A DNA stretch of 64,000 nt from Bacteroidetes bacterium RIFCSPLOWO2_12_FULL_37_12 (GTDB lineage Bacteria; Bacteroidota; Bacteroidia; 2-12-FULL-37-12): NCBI GenBank assembly GCA_001769655.1, contig MEPC01000038.1, positions 125,761-189,760 of the forward strand. The letters are read 5' to 3'. Shown one piece after another: positions 48,469-58,469 of this stretch. Under the pieces are notes generated by a model. That model was not told where the DNA came from and made no database searches. It saw only the letters and a program-made list of their open reading frames with translations. A program made the position numbers and the translations under genes. Position 1 is the first letter of the stretch. Each line of letters begins with the position of its first letter.

Positions 48469-49122
48469 TCATCCCCTCCTTTCATCAATCAAATACACAT
48501 ATAGTTCCTTCGGTCCATGCGCACCCAGAACCAACGTTTTTTCTATATCGGCTGTCCGGCTTGGACCTGTAACTATGCTTAGCATGGACGGAAATTGTTG
48601 TTTGTATTTCTCTTTCATAAGATTTAATGCGTCATCAATATCTTCGACCAACTGATTTATGTATGCCACTACAATATGTACCGGCGGAAAAATTGTAAGT
48701 CGTCTGCCTGCTGATTGTTTAGAACTTACCAGCACTGATCCGGTTCTTGCAATAAGCGCCTCACAAAGAGTGACACCCGCTTCAACTTTTATTAACTGTT
48801 TATCATCTGGAAAATATCGTATGCCAAACTTGTCTAATGTTACCTGCAACATGGTTTCCCAACAAAAAACACTTGACCATTGATTTTGTTCGATAAGACC
48901 TGCAAGGTGCTGTAGAAATTCTGTTTCATTTACACAAAACACAAAGTGCCCTTTTACCGCAAGTAGTGCCTGAGCGAACCGGATATCAAGGGGTTCAGTG
49001 GAAGAAGCAAATACATCCACGGTAGTATTTACAGGCGGGGCTGGTTTAGGATTTTTTTGAATCAATGCGGCGCGGATTTTCTTCAGCACTTTTTCGCGGT
49101 CAGTGATTTCGGGAAATTCCAT
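48469..49122 (-). CDS. LUD-domain (LutC/YkgG) protein
   Basis: Motifs SAGRRLTIFPPVHIVVAYINQLVEDIDDAL, SMLSIVTGPSRTADIEKTLVLGAHGPKELYVYLID. Start set to internal ATG 49122. Confidence 0.88.
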   Translation of the reverse strand: MEFPEITDREKVLKKIRAALIQKNPKPAPPVNTTVDVFASSTEPLDIRFAQALLAVKGHFVFCVNETEFLQHLAGLIEQNQWSSVFCWETMLQVTLDKFGIRYFPDDKQLIKVEAGVTLCEALIARTGSVLVSSKQSAGRRLTIFPPVHIVVAYINQLVEDIDDALNLMKEKYKQQFPSMLSIVTGPSRTADIEKTLVLGAHGPKELYVYLIDERRG

Positions 49123-49359
49123 GGGATTAATTGTGGGGTGAGAAGTTTTTAGTTGCAAGTTTTAAGTTGCAAGTTGCTGTAAGATAAAAGATTTTCACCT
49201 ATAATAAAGTATTATGGTTCTTTATATAATTGAGTGGGCAATATATGGGAAGGGTTTTCATAAACGTTACTTAATTCCTGAAACATCATTCTTGTTCTGT
49301 ATGCCTTTAAAAAACTTAAATAATAACTACTCCGGTGTGTATTATTTCTCACAAATATA

Positions 49360-49443
49360 ATGTCACGCAAAGAATTAAGACCGCAGAGAAAAAAAAATCA
49401 TAAATGATTTTTTTCTTTGCGACTTTGCGACTTTGCGTGACAA
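49360..49443. repeat. Second copy of the cgcaaag/ctttgcg hairpin element
   Basis: atgtcacgcaaag...cgcagag ... ctttgcgactttgcgactttgcgtgac. Confidence 0.88.
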
Positions 49444-49574
49444 CTTTTATAGATGCTTAGCTGTTACCTTATAAGTTATTTTTTATCCTAATTTACCCAC
49501 TCAATTTTATAAAGAACCAGTATTATTATAACTTGAAACTTGAAACTTAAAACCTGAAACTTGAAACTCTTTTT

Positions 49575-51704
49575 TCAAACAACCCCGGCGGTTTCCTGCT
49601 TTCCCGGAATCACTTCGGTTTTTATTCCAGTGCCATTGGTGTTTTGTCCATTTTCTCCTTTCATATTTTGCATGGTATCGGTGTGATGAGCAGTGCCGAA
49701 TGGACGTTTTCCTAACAATTCCTCCAGATCGCTAAGAAAAATAACCTCTCTTTTCAGCAACTCACTTGCCACTAATTCCAAATGATGCTTGTGTTCTGAA
49801 AGGAGTTTTTTTGTGTAAATATATGCATCATCAATAATTTTGCGGACTTCTATATCAATGGTTTGAGCGGTTGCTTCAGAATACGGTTTTTCAAAAACAA
49901 ATTCAGAGGGATTTTGTGTATTGGTAAAAGATACATGCCCTACTTTCTCATTCATCCCGAAAACCGTTACCATGGCATAAGCCATTTTTGTGATTCTTTC
50001 CAGATCATTCTGAGCGCCTGTGGATATCTCATTAAAAATTATATCTTCAGCCACTCTCCCTCCCAACGCCATGCACATGCCATCTGTTAATTGTTCCCGT
50101 GTGTACAGGAATTGTTCTTTCGGTAAATATTGAGCATATCCTAATGCCGCTAAACCCCTTGGAACAATGCTGACCTTTACCAATGGGTCTGCGTGCTTTA
50201 AAAACCAACCCGCCACCGCATGACCTGCCTCGTGGTAAGCGACAATGTTTTTTTCTTCGGGTGAAATTATTTTGCTTTTCTTTTCAAGACCTCCAATCAC
50301 TCTGTCAATGGCATCTTGAAAATCCTGCATACCCACTAATTCTTTGTTTTTACGTGCCGCGATCAGAGCGGCTTCGTTGCATACATTCGCTATATCAGCT
50401 CCAGCGAATCCTGGTGTTTGCGCCGCTAATTTTGCTGAATTAACCGTTTGGTCAATTTTTATGGGCTTGGCATGCACTACAAAAATTTGTTCTCTTCCGG
50501 CAAGATCGGGTTTATCAATTCCGATTTGACGGTCAAAGCGCCCGGCTCTTAACAAAGCAGGGTCTAAAACATCGGGTCGATTGGTAGCGGCAAGAATAAT
50601 AACTCCGGTGTCGGTACCGAAACCATCCATTTCAACTAATAGCTGATTAAGGGTGTTTTCCCGCTCATCATTTCCACCGTGTATTACATTTTTACCCCGT
50701 GAACGACCGATGGCATCAATTTCATCAATGAAAATAATGCACGGTGCCTTGTCTCTTGCATTTTTAAAAAGATCTCTTACTCTGGCGGCGCCCACGCCAA
50801 CAAACATTTCTACAAAGTCAGACCCCGAAATAGTAAAAAAAGGAACACCGGCTTCACCGGCAACGGCTTTGGCAAGAAGAGTTTTTCCAGTACCAGGAGG
50901 ACCTACTAACAGACAACCCTTAGGAATTTTACCTCCGAGATTGGTAAATTTTTTGGGATTCTGTAAAAATTCAACAATCTCCTTTACCTCTACTTTTGCT
51001 TCGTCAAGCCCAGCCACATCCTGAAATGTTATTTTGATTTGATTTTCAATGTCAAATAATGCCGCTTTTGATTTTCCTATCGAAAATATTCCTCCTCCGG
51101 GTCCTCCCATTCCTGACATTCTGCGGAGAATATACCAAAAGCCAAATATCAAAAGGAAAAGAAAGCCCCACTGAAAAAAGTTATCACGCCAATCCTGACG
51201 GGTTTCTACTTTATAATCAATCTGATTGTCTTTGTGTGTTTTATTGTATTCTTTTAAATCAGTGATAAGTGCTGAGCCGGATTGTACTTTAAATTCATAT
51301 TGTGCTTTTGAGGGTAGAACCACCTTTTTATCGGTGGCGGATTTTCCTCTCCAATCTTTAAGGTATTTTTCATTGGTAAGCGCTTCTTCTTTCAGGTTTA
51401 CTTCGACATTTACATCATTAAAAAGAACAATGCTCTCAACATCGTGAGAGGAAACCATCTGCTCAAACCGGCTTTCTGTTATCACAATGCTCCTTTTTTC
51501 GCTACCGCCAAACCATAAAACAACTGTAAATACAAGAAGAATAATCAATATCCACATCTGGGCATTGGGCATGCCTTGAGAACCGGACTTCCTGAGTTGC
51601 CTGAACGGATTGCTTTTCTTTTTATCTATCGTATTTTTCTCCTCTTTCTTTTCTTCTTTAGGTTTACCTACGGGAGTTGGGGTTTTATTTTCTTTTGGAT
51701 CCAT
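49575..51704 (-). CDS. ftsH: ATP-dependent zinc metalloprotease FtsH
   Basis: [30 protein letters not shown] region, zinc site [15 protein letters not shown] 51704; the ORF-track extension translates the adjacent tandem repeat. Confidence 0.97.
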   Translation of the reverse strand: MDPKENKTPTPVGKPKEEKKEEKNTIDKKKSNPFRQLRKSGSQGMPNAQMWILIILLVFTVVLWFGGSEKRSIVITESRFEQMVSSHDVESIVLFNDVNVEVNLKEEALTNEKYLKDWRGKSATDKKVVLPSKAQYEFKVQSGSALITDLKEYNKTHKDNQIDYKVETRQDWRDNFFQWGFLFLLIFGFWYILRRMSGMGGPGGGIFSIGKSKAALFDIENQIKITFQDVAGLDEAKVEVKEIVEFLQNPKKFTNLGGKIPKGCLLVGPPGTGKTLLAKAVAGEAGVPFFTISGSDFVEMFVGVGAARVRDLFKNARDKAPCIIFIDEIDAIGRSRGKNVIHGGNDERENTLNQLLVEMDGFGTDTGVIILAATNRPDVLDPALLRAGRFDRQIGIDKPDLAGREQIFVVHAKPIKIDQTVNSAKLAAQTPGFAGADIANVCNEAALIAARKNKELVGMQDFQDAIDRVIGGLEKKSKIISPEEKNIVAYHEAGHAVAGWFLKHADPLVKVSIVPRGLAALGYAQYLPKEQFLYTREQLTDGMCMALGGRVAEDIIFNEISTGAQNDLERITKMAYAMVTVFGMNEKVGHVSFTNTQNPSEFVFEKPYSEATAQTIDIEVRKIIDDAYIYTKKLLSEHKHHLELVASELLKREVIFLSDLEELLGKRPFGTAHHTDTMQNMKGENGQNTNGTGIKTEVIPGKQETAGVV

Positions 51705-51720
51705 AATATTGAACGGAAAT

Positions 51721-51810
51721 GGGTATAGAGGTATAGGGGTATAGGGAAATAGGGGTATAGGGAACAATCGCGTTTTATACCTTATACCCTATACCTATAT
51801 ACCTTATACC
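51721..51810. repeat. Paired inverted octamer/heptamer arrays in the ftsH 5' leader
   Basis: gggtatagaggtataggggtatagggaaataggggtataggg ... ataccttataccctatacctatataccttatacc. Confidence 0.92.
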
Positions 51811-51845
51811 TGTGTTAAAAGAGTGTAAAGATACACTTTTTTTCT

Positions 51846-52223
51846 TTAAGGGCTTACTTTCTCTATCTCTGCATCGCCCCATAATTCTTCTAACCCGTAA
51901 AATTCTCTTTTTTCACGTAGAAAAATGTGTACTATTACATCAAAATAATCCAATAAAACCCATTCTGATAACTTGATACCTTCTTTTCTGTTTACCGCCA
52001 ATCCTGTTTTTTTAAAAATCGTTTCTTCAACCGACTCAGCAAGCGCACGGGCATGGCGGTCCGATTCTCCTGTACAAACGATTAAATAATCAGCCATCGG
52101 GTTTTTATTTTTTCTCAAATCAATACGAACAATGTCATTCCCTTTTTTTTCCACGAGACCTTGTATAACGTAGCGGCAAAGAATGGATGACTTAGTGTTG
52201 GAGGGATGGGATGATTTCTTCAA
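51846..52223 (-). CDS. rsfS: Ribosome silencing factor
   Basis: ADYLIVCTGESDRHARALAESVEE, WVLLDYFDVIVHIFLREKREFYGLEELWGDAE. Confidence 0.95.
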   Translation of the reverse strand: MKKSSHPSNTKSSILCRYVIQGLVEKKGNDIVRIDLRKNKNPMADYLIVCTGESDRHARALAESVEETIFKKTGLAVNRKEGIKLSEWVLLDYFDVIVHIFLREKREFYGLEELWGDAEIEKVSP

Positions 52224-52318
52224 ATGATATATTTTTGCAGTTGAAAGAGGAAGTCACATGCAAACTTACTGAAAATTTTGATTTCAAAATAAACATCATA
52301 AAAATTCAACAAATTTCT

Positions 52319-52357
52319 CACCCCTCTCCAGCTTTTTGGAGAGGGGCTGGGGTGAGG
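52319..52357. repeat. Second copy of cccctctcc...ggagaggggctggggtgagg element
   Basis: Matches 21573-21613. Confidence 0.9.
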
Positions 52358-52387
52358 TAGGATTTATAGAAAAAGTTACATTATTTT

Positions 52388-53143
52388 ATGAAAAGACAAC
52401 CCGCCATCATTGGCTCACATTTTTTCGAGATAGATGCCTGCGATTCAACAAACCGGACCCTGCAGGAGTGGTTAAAAACCCATCCTTTACCGGAGGGAAC
52501 TGTACTTAGGACACATCAGCAAAATGCTGGGAGAGGACAAGGTACAAACACCTGGATATCAGAGCCAGGACAAAATCTGACCTTCAGTTGTGTCCTTTTT
52601 CCTGAGAATCTTAATTTATCGCATGCGTTTATCCTGAACATGGCTATCACCTTGGGAATATATGATTACTTAACAGGATTTTTCCATGACCATGTTAAAA
52701 TTAAATGGCCCAATGATTTATTGGTAAATCAAAAAAAAATTGCCGGAATTCTTTTTGAAAACACCATTCGTGATCAGAAAGTCACCCAATCGGTCATCGG
52801 AATTGGGATAAACATGAATCAGGAAAAATTTCATGATTTGCCAAATGCTGTCTCCTTGTTTGTATTATTAAAACAAAAAAAAGTGCTGGCGGATGAGTTA
52901 GTTCGGCTGTTGAAATGCCTTGATGAGAGGTACCGATTATTTCGCGAAGGAAAGTTTGAAGAAATCAGGGTTGAATTTTCCCGTTCCCTGTTGGGGTATC
53001 ACGAGCCCTGTAATTTTTTTAAAGAGGATGTCGGCTTTACGGCGAGCATAATGGGAGTGAACACTGAGGGCAAATTGGCGCTACATGAGGGCGATACGCT
53101 GAATTATTACTCGCATCAGGAAATAAAACAAAGTTGGGGATGA
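52388..53143 (+). CDS. birA: Biotin--[acetyl-CoA-carboxylase] ligase
   Basis: EIDACDSTNRTLQEWL, QQNAGRGQGTNTWISEPGQNLTFSCVL, VKIKWPNDLLVNQKKIAGILFEN. Confidence 0.94.
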   Translation: MKRQPAIIGSHFFEIDACDSTNRTLQEWLKTHPLPEGTVLRTHQQNAGRGQGTNTWISEPGQNLTFSCVLFPENLNLSHAFILNMAITLGIYDYLTGFFHDHVKIKWPNDLLVNQKKIAGILFENTIRDQKVTQSVIGIGINMNQEKFHDLPNAVSLFVLLKQKKVLADELVRLLKCLDERYRLFREGKFEEIRVEFSRSLLGYHEPCNFFKEDVGFTASIMGVNTEGKLALHEGDTLNYYSHQEIKQSWG

Positions 53144-53174
53144 TGTATATTTGCAAAAATTTTTCCAAGAAATC

Positions 53175-53645
53175 ATGAACATAAAATCATATCGCCTCCC
53201 GCTTTTTACCTTGTTTTTTTTCCTTGTAATCGCTGGTTTTTCCTATATTAATGAATCGGAAACCACCGGAAATAAAGGTACCTTAGTAAGTTTTGAAACC
53301 GCTCCTTTTTTCTCGGCTAAAAATGACTCTTTGCAAGCCACTATTATTTCGAGTGCATTATTAAACGAGGGTCCTAAGGATGTTTATGCCGGTAAAATTT
53401 TTCTAAAAAAAGGAACAAAAGTAGCTGAACACACTCATTCGTGCACAGAAATATTATGCGTAGAAACAGGTGCCGGTAAATTGATGGTTGCAGATACTAT
53501 CTATCAAATGCAAAAAGGAACAGCAGTAATAATTCCTGCCGGAGCTCCTCATTCTTTTTTTGCCGAGGAAGATTTTTCATCCGTGCAGATATATGGTGAA
53601 TCCGGGCAAGAGCAAAAATATTTGAATTGGAAAAGGGTGAGGTAG
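53175..53645 (+). CDS. Secreted/anchored cupin-domain protein
   Basis: GTKVAEHTHSCTEILCVETGAGKLMV...GTAVIIPAGAPHSFFAEED. Start set to ATG 53175. Confidence 0.85.
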   Translation: MNIKSYRLPLFTLFFFLVIAGFSYINESETTGNKGTLVSFETAPFFSAKNDSLQATIISSALLNEGPKDVYAGKIFLKKGTKVAEHTHSCTEILCVETGAGKLMVADTIYQMQKGTAVIIPAGAPHSFFAEEDFSSVQIYGESGQEQKYLNWKRVR

Positions 53646-53765
53646 GGGCTAACTATTCAGCAGAGAATTTGGCCATTAATTCCATCTATGATAATCAAAA
53701 ATTAATTCGTACATTTCGTGGTAATAATATTCATCTTCTGAGTAGTTAATATAACCTCAAAAACA

Positions 53766-56700
53766 ATGAAAGAAACAATCACAATCTTATCAATGGTTTT
53801 ATTAACCATTAACACTTTTGCGCAAATGCCACACTGGTCATGGGCAAAGTCAGCAGGCGGTGCTTCTTGGGATTTGGGTTACAGTGTTTCAACCGATGCA
53901 AGCGGGAATGTATATATGACGGGCAGGTTTAATATTTCTACCATCACCTTCGGAACAACTACTTTAACGAATGCAGGCGATTATGATATTTTTATTGTGA
54001 AATACGATGCCGCTGGAAATGTACTATGGGCAAAGTCAGCAGGTGGTACTTCTTCAGATGTGGGCACTTGCGTTTCCACCGATGCAAGCGGGAATGTACT
54101 TATGACTGGCTCTTTTCAAAGTCCTGCCATTACCTTTGGAACAACTACTTTAACCAGTGTTGGTTATGGAGATATTTTTATTGTAAAATTCGATGCTACT
54201 GGAAATATACTATGGGCAAAGTCAGCAGGTGGTATTGAGAGTGATCTTAGCATCAGCATTTCCACCGATGCAAACGGGAATGTATTTATGACAGGCGGGT
54301 TTTTTAGTCCTACAATTAATTTTGGAACAACTACATTAACTAATGCAAATAATTCAGGAAATTATTATGATATTTTTATTGCGAAATACGATGTAACCGG
54401 AAATGTGGTATGGGCAAAATCAGCAGGCGGTATTTCTTATGATGAGGGTGTCAATGTTTCAACCGATGCAAGCGGCAACGCATATATGACTGGATATTTT
54501 CAAAGTTCTAATATCACTTTCGGAACAACTACCTTAACTAATGCAAATTATCAGAATATCTTTATTGTGAAATACGATGCTTCAGGAAATGTGCTGTGGG
54601 CTAAGTCAGCAGGCGGTACTTCTTATGATTATAGCAATAGCGTTTCCACTAATGCAAGCGACAATGTATATATGACGGGATGTTTTTTCAGTCCTACCAT
54701 CACCTTCGGAACAACTACTTTAACGAATGCTGGCGATTATGATATTTTTATTGTGAAATACGATGCTACCGGAAATGTGCTATGGGCTAAGTCAGCAGGC
54801 GGTGTTTATGGTGATATTGGCAAAAGCGTTTCCAGCGATGCAAGCGGGAATGTATATATGACGGGCTCGTTTAGTAGTCCTACCATCACCTTCGGAACAA
54901 CTACTTTAACCAATACCAGTCCAGACTTTCCAGACTCTTCTGATATTTTTATTATTAAATACGATGCTAGTGGAAATGTGCTATGGGCAAAGTCAGCAGG
55001 AGGTGCTTCTTCAGATGAGGGTTTAAGTATGTCCGCTGATGCAAGTGGGGATGTATATATAACGGGATATTTTAACAGTAATACCATCACTTTTGGAACA
55101 ACTACTTTAACCAATGCAAATAATACAGGAGATACTTATGATATTTTTATTGCAAAACTAAAACAAGCAAATATTTATGGAAGTGTTTTTAACGATATCA
55201 GCAATGATTGTGTAAATGACTCAAACGAAACCGGTTTATCCAGACGAAATTTATTAATCAATCCCGGTAATATGATTATGCAAACCTATTCGGATGGCAC
55301 CTGGACTTTAGATTCTCTTCCTGCCGGAAATTATTCAATCACTGCTGATACCTCCGGCTCATGGAAACGAACTTGCCCACTTTCACAAAATTTTACAGTT
55401 ATAGCTCCAGATTCTGTTACTTCTGCTCCTTCTTTTGGTTTCATCTCTACAGAAACCTGTCCCCAGCCAAATGTTTCTATAAATATGCCATTCATTCGTC
55501 GCTGTTTCAACAACCAGAATGTTTATGTAAATGCCTGTAATGAAAATATTGCTACAGGCACTTTAAATAATGCATATATACTTGTTCAATTGGATTCGTT
55601 GCTGAGTGTACAATCCTCCACCCTATCCTACCTTGATTTAGGAGACAATACATTTCGTTTTGATATCGGAAATTTAAATCCTGGCCAATGTCAGAATTTC
55701 TCTATTGCCTGCTCATTAAGCTGTAATGCCCTTCTGGGTCAGACCTTGTGCATGTCAGCCAATTTGTTCCCTGCCGACTCCTGCGTTTTTGACACTATTC
55801 CTGATATACCCACAGGAGTGTCACTCTGCACGTTGCCATGGGATAAATCATCGTTGAAAGTAGAAGCAAGTTGCATTAGTGACACTACCGGTGATAAAGC
55901 AGTACGCTTTGTGATTTATAACATAGGAGAACCTGGTGACGGTGACATGAAGTGTCACAGTCCGGTTCGTTTATACGTTGATGGTGTTTTAACCAAGGTG
56001 GATTCTGTAAAACTAAATGGCGGTGACAGTACGATTTTTGTTTATTCGGGCGACGGGAGAACTTATCGCCTGGAGACAGACCAGCATCCTCTACATCCCG
56101 GAAATTCACATCCAAATGCAAGCATAGAATTATGCGGTGGAACTATGAACTGGCAACCGGGTTTAATTACCGCTCTTCCTGAGGATGATGCCGATCCGAT
56201 AGTTGATATTTATTGCGGAGCGGTCAGAGGCAGTTACGATCCCAACGACAAAGCGGGCTATCCTACCGGCGTGGACTCAACAAACAATTTATATCCCAAC
56301 CAAGCGCTGGAATATTTAATACGATTCCAGAACACCGGCACCGATACTGCCTTTACTGTAGTAATCCGCGATACGTTAGATACGGATTTGGATATTTTTA
56401 CGGTACAATCAGGGGCATCCAGTCATACTTACACCTTCCGGCTCTATGGACAAAGAATATTGGAATGGACTTTTAATAATATTCTTTTACCCGACAGCAA
56501 TAAGAATGAACCCGGTAGTCACGGGTTTGTAAGCTTTAGGGCAGAACAAAACAAAAATCTTCCCAACAATACACTGATTAAAAACACTGCAGGAATATAT
56601 TTTGATTTCAACGATCCGGTGTTGACCAATGTCACAGTGCATACCGTTAATGACGGAGTGAAAAAAATTAGTACGGGTACTAAAGTGAATCCTGTTCCAA

Positions 56701-56969
56701 AAAGCAAAAATAATGTTGTAAAAATTTATCCCAATCCCTTTCATAGTTCAACGGTAATAAAAATAAACGGTCTTTTGGGGGGTTATAGTAAAACTATTGA
56801 TTGTAAGATTTATAATTTGTTAGGCAAAGAGGTGACAACCTTATGTAAATTGGGCAGAAAAGGAGATGAGTACATTATAGAACGGGGTGGCTTGAAGAGT
56901 GGTGTTTATTTTTATCGTGTCAGTGGCACTAATATTAATTCAGCGAACGGGATGATGGTGGTGGAGTAG
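53766..56969 (+). CDS. SBBP-repeat secreted protein with T9SS type-A-like C-terminus
   Basis: Seven WAKSAGG...STDASGNVYMTG...ITFGTTTLTNA...DIFIVKYDA units; C-terminal VKIYPNPFHSSTVIKI...KSGVYFYRVSG. Confidence 0.93.
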   Translation: MKETITILSMVLLTINTFAQMPHWSWAKSAGGASWDLGYSVSTDASGNVYMTGRFNISTITFGTTTLTNAGDYDIFIVKYDAAGNVLWAKSAGGTSSDVGTCVSTDASGNVLMTGSFQSPAITFGTTTLTSVGYGDIFIVKFDATGNILWAKSAGGIESDLSISISTDANGNVFMTGGFFSPTINFGTTTLTNANNSGNYYDIFIAKYDVTGNVVWAKSAGGISYDEGVNVSTDASGNAYMTGYFQSSNITFGTTTLTNANYQNIFIVKYDASGNVLWAKSAGGTSYDYSNSVSTNASDNVYMTGCFFSPTITFGTTTLTNAGDYDIFIVKYDATGNVLWAKSAGGVYGDIGKSVSSDASGNVYMTGSFSSPTITFGTTTLTNTSPDFPDSSDIFIIKYDASGNVLWAKSAGGASSDEGLSMSADASGDVYITGYFNSNTITFGTTTLTNANNTGDTYDIFIAKLKQANIYGSVFNDISNDCVNDSNETGLSRRNLLINPGNMIMQTYSDGTWTLDSLPAGNYSITADTSGSWKRTCPLSQNFTVIAPDSVTSAPSFGFISTETCPQPNVSINMPFIRRCFNNQNVYVNACNENIATGTLNNAYILVQLDSLLSVQSSTLSYLDLGDNTFRFDIGNLNPGQCQNFSIACSLSCNALLGQTLCMSANLFPADSCVFDTIPDIPTGVSLCTLPWDKSSLKVEASCISDTTGDKAVRFVIYNIGEPGDGDMKCHSPVRLYVDGVLTKVDSVKLNGGDSTIFVYSGDGRTYRLETDQHPLHPGNSHPNASIELCGGTMNWQPGLITALPEDDADPIVDIYCGAVRGSYDPNDKAGYPTGVDSTNNLYPNQALEYLIRFQNTGTDTAFTVVIRDTLDTDLDIFTVQSGASSHTYTFRLYGQRILEWTFNNILLPDSNKNEPGSHGFVSFRAEQNKNLPNNTLIKNTAGIYFDFNDPVLTNVTVHTVNDGVKKISTGTKVNPVPKSKNNVVKIYPNPFHSSTVIKINGLLGGYSKTIDCKIYNLLGKEVTTLCKLGRKGDEYIIERGGLKSGVYFYRVSGTNINSANGMMVVE

Positions 56970-57313
56970 GAGGCGTGAAGTCCGGGTATTCCGATGCCAT
57001 AGGGTCGGACAAATAAATCAAATTTGTATCTTTGTCTTAAATCCTTTGCAATATTGTCCAATGATTCTTTGTTTTTTCTGTTAATGAGGTTTCGATTTCA
57101 ATAATTATAATGAACAAAAAATATGTTTAACATTGAAAAAATTTCACCCTTACAAATTTACGAAAAAAATTTACTTTTCTATCTTTGTTTACAAAGTGGG
57201 TTAGTTTATTATTGACGTGCATTATTGATCTGCCTGAAAACTTCAGGCAGTCCCGTTTGGGACAAAATATCGGTAGAAAGAAATTTCCATGTCTTACCTT
57301 TGAGTGCCGTAGT

Positions 57314-57396
57314 TACGAAACATGTTGTAACAACGCTCTTCATTCCGTAGTTGTAACATCTGGCTTCACACAATTGAGTTCCGTAGGAACGAATTA
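57314..57396. repeat. Dispersed palindromic element, gagttccgtaggaacgaa type
   Basis: Relative of 14279-14499 and 29038-29130. Confidence 0.85.
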
Positions 57397-57548
57397 AGAA
57401 GAAAACAAAAACTATGGCAAACACAAATCATAAGGTAAATTCCACTCAGGAAAAACATCAAAATAAGAATTAACCCATTCAGGGCTACAGATGGGAAAAA
57501 TTTGAATTTTTTACTTACCTTTGCAATTATTGATTTATTTTAACTAAA

Positions 57549-57956
57549 ATGCAACATTCAGATATCCGCTGGAAACAAAGATTTAAAAATTTTGAAAAAG
57601 CATTTATGTCTTTAAAGGAGGCACTTTTAAAACAGGACTTAAATGAACTCGAACGAAACGGACTTATCCAACGATTTGAATTTACCATCGATTTATCCTG
57701 GAAAGTGCTGAAAGATTACTTAGAAGAAGAGGGCTTTGTTTTCAAGCAATCACCTAAAGAAACATTCCGCCAGGCACAGGAAGCCGGATTTATTGATTAT
57801 GCTCAGGAATTGATTGATGGATTAGATACAAGAAATGATTTATCCCATGACTATAGCGAAGAAAAATTTTTAAAATCAGAAATTATTTTAAGACAACAGG
57901 TCTTTCATGCCCTGGAAAAATTATATCTTTTTCTTCTTTCAGAACACAAAAAATAA
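57549..57956 (+). CDS. HEPN-domain protein (HI0074-like nucleotidyltransferase substrate-binding family)
   Basis: RNGLIQRFEFTIDLSWKVLKDYLEEEG, TRNDLSHDYSEE; paired with an MNT gene. Confidence 0.9.
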   Translation: MQHSDIRWKQRFKNFEKAFMSLKEALLKQDLNELERNGLIQRFEFTIDLSWKVLKDYLEEEGFVFKQSPKETFRQAQEAGFIDYAQELIDGLDTRNDLSHDYSEEKFLKSEIILRQQVFHALEKLYLFLLSEHKK

Positions 57957-57973
57957 GAATTATTCCCATTAAG

Positions 57974-58279
57974 ATGAATACGTTTGGATTAAAAGACAGG
58001 GATGTTAACACGTTATTGAGTGTTTTTGCAAAATATCCTGAAATAAAAGTGGTTCATCTTTATGGGAGCAGAGCAAAGGGAAATTTCAAAACGGGAAGCG
58101 ATATTGATATTGCCATAATGAATAAAGGCATAAATGAAAAAACACTTTGGAATTTAAAATTTGATTTGGAAGAAGGAAGTTTGCCTTATAGGGTGGACAT
58201 CACTAATTACCCTGCTCTCACCTATCCGGATTTGAAAGAACATATTGAACGGGTAGGAATTTTGATTTACCCTGTTTGA
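57974..58279 (+). CDS. Minimal nucleotidyltransferase (MNT) domain protein
   Basis: VVHLYGSRAKGNFKTGSDIDIAI. Confidence 0.92.
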   Translation: MNTFGLKDRDVNTLLSVFAKYPEIKVVHLYGSRAKGNFKTGSDIDIAIMNKGINEKTLWNLKFDLEEGSLPYRVDITNYPALTYPDLKEHIERVGILIYPV

Positions 58280-58334
58280 TTGTATTAACCCTGCTACTGC
58301 CACTGCTACTGCCACTTTTTAAATATTGAAAATA

Positions 58335-58425
58335 AATTTTGCTATACTGTAAATGGAGCAAATTTCATCAAAAATCTATATAACCATATAACCATTTAAC
58401 AATCTTCATAACCATGTAGCATTCA
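58335..58425. repeat. Reverse-orientation copy of the (atggttat)n element
   Basis: ctatactgtaaatggagcaaatttcatcaaaaatctatataaccatataaccat matches the reverse complement of 35290-35372. Confidence 0.85.
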
Positions 58426-58469
58426 TCCTGAGTACACGAAAATTTATACCGATTGCAATATAATTCTCC

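Noticed and set aside
50653-51024. ORF 50653-51024 (+) inside ftsH
   Set aside because: Antisense to the conserved AAA+ domain of FtsH.
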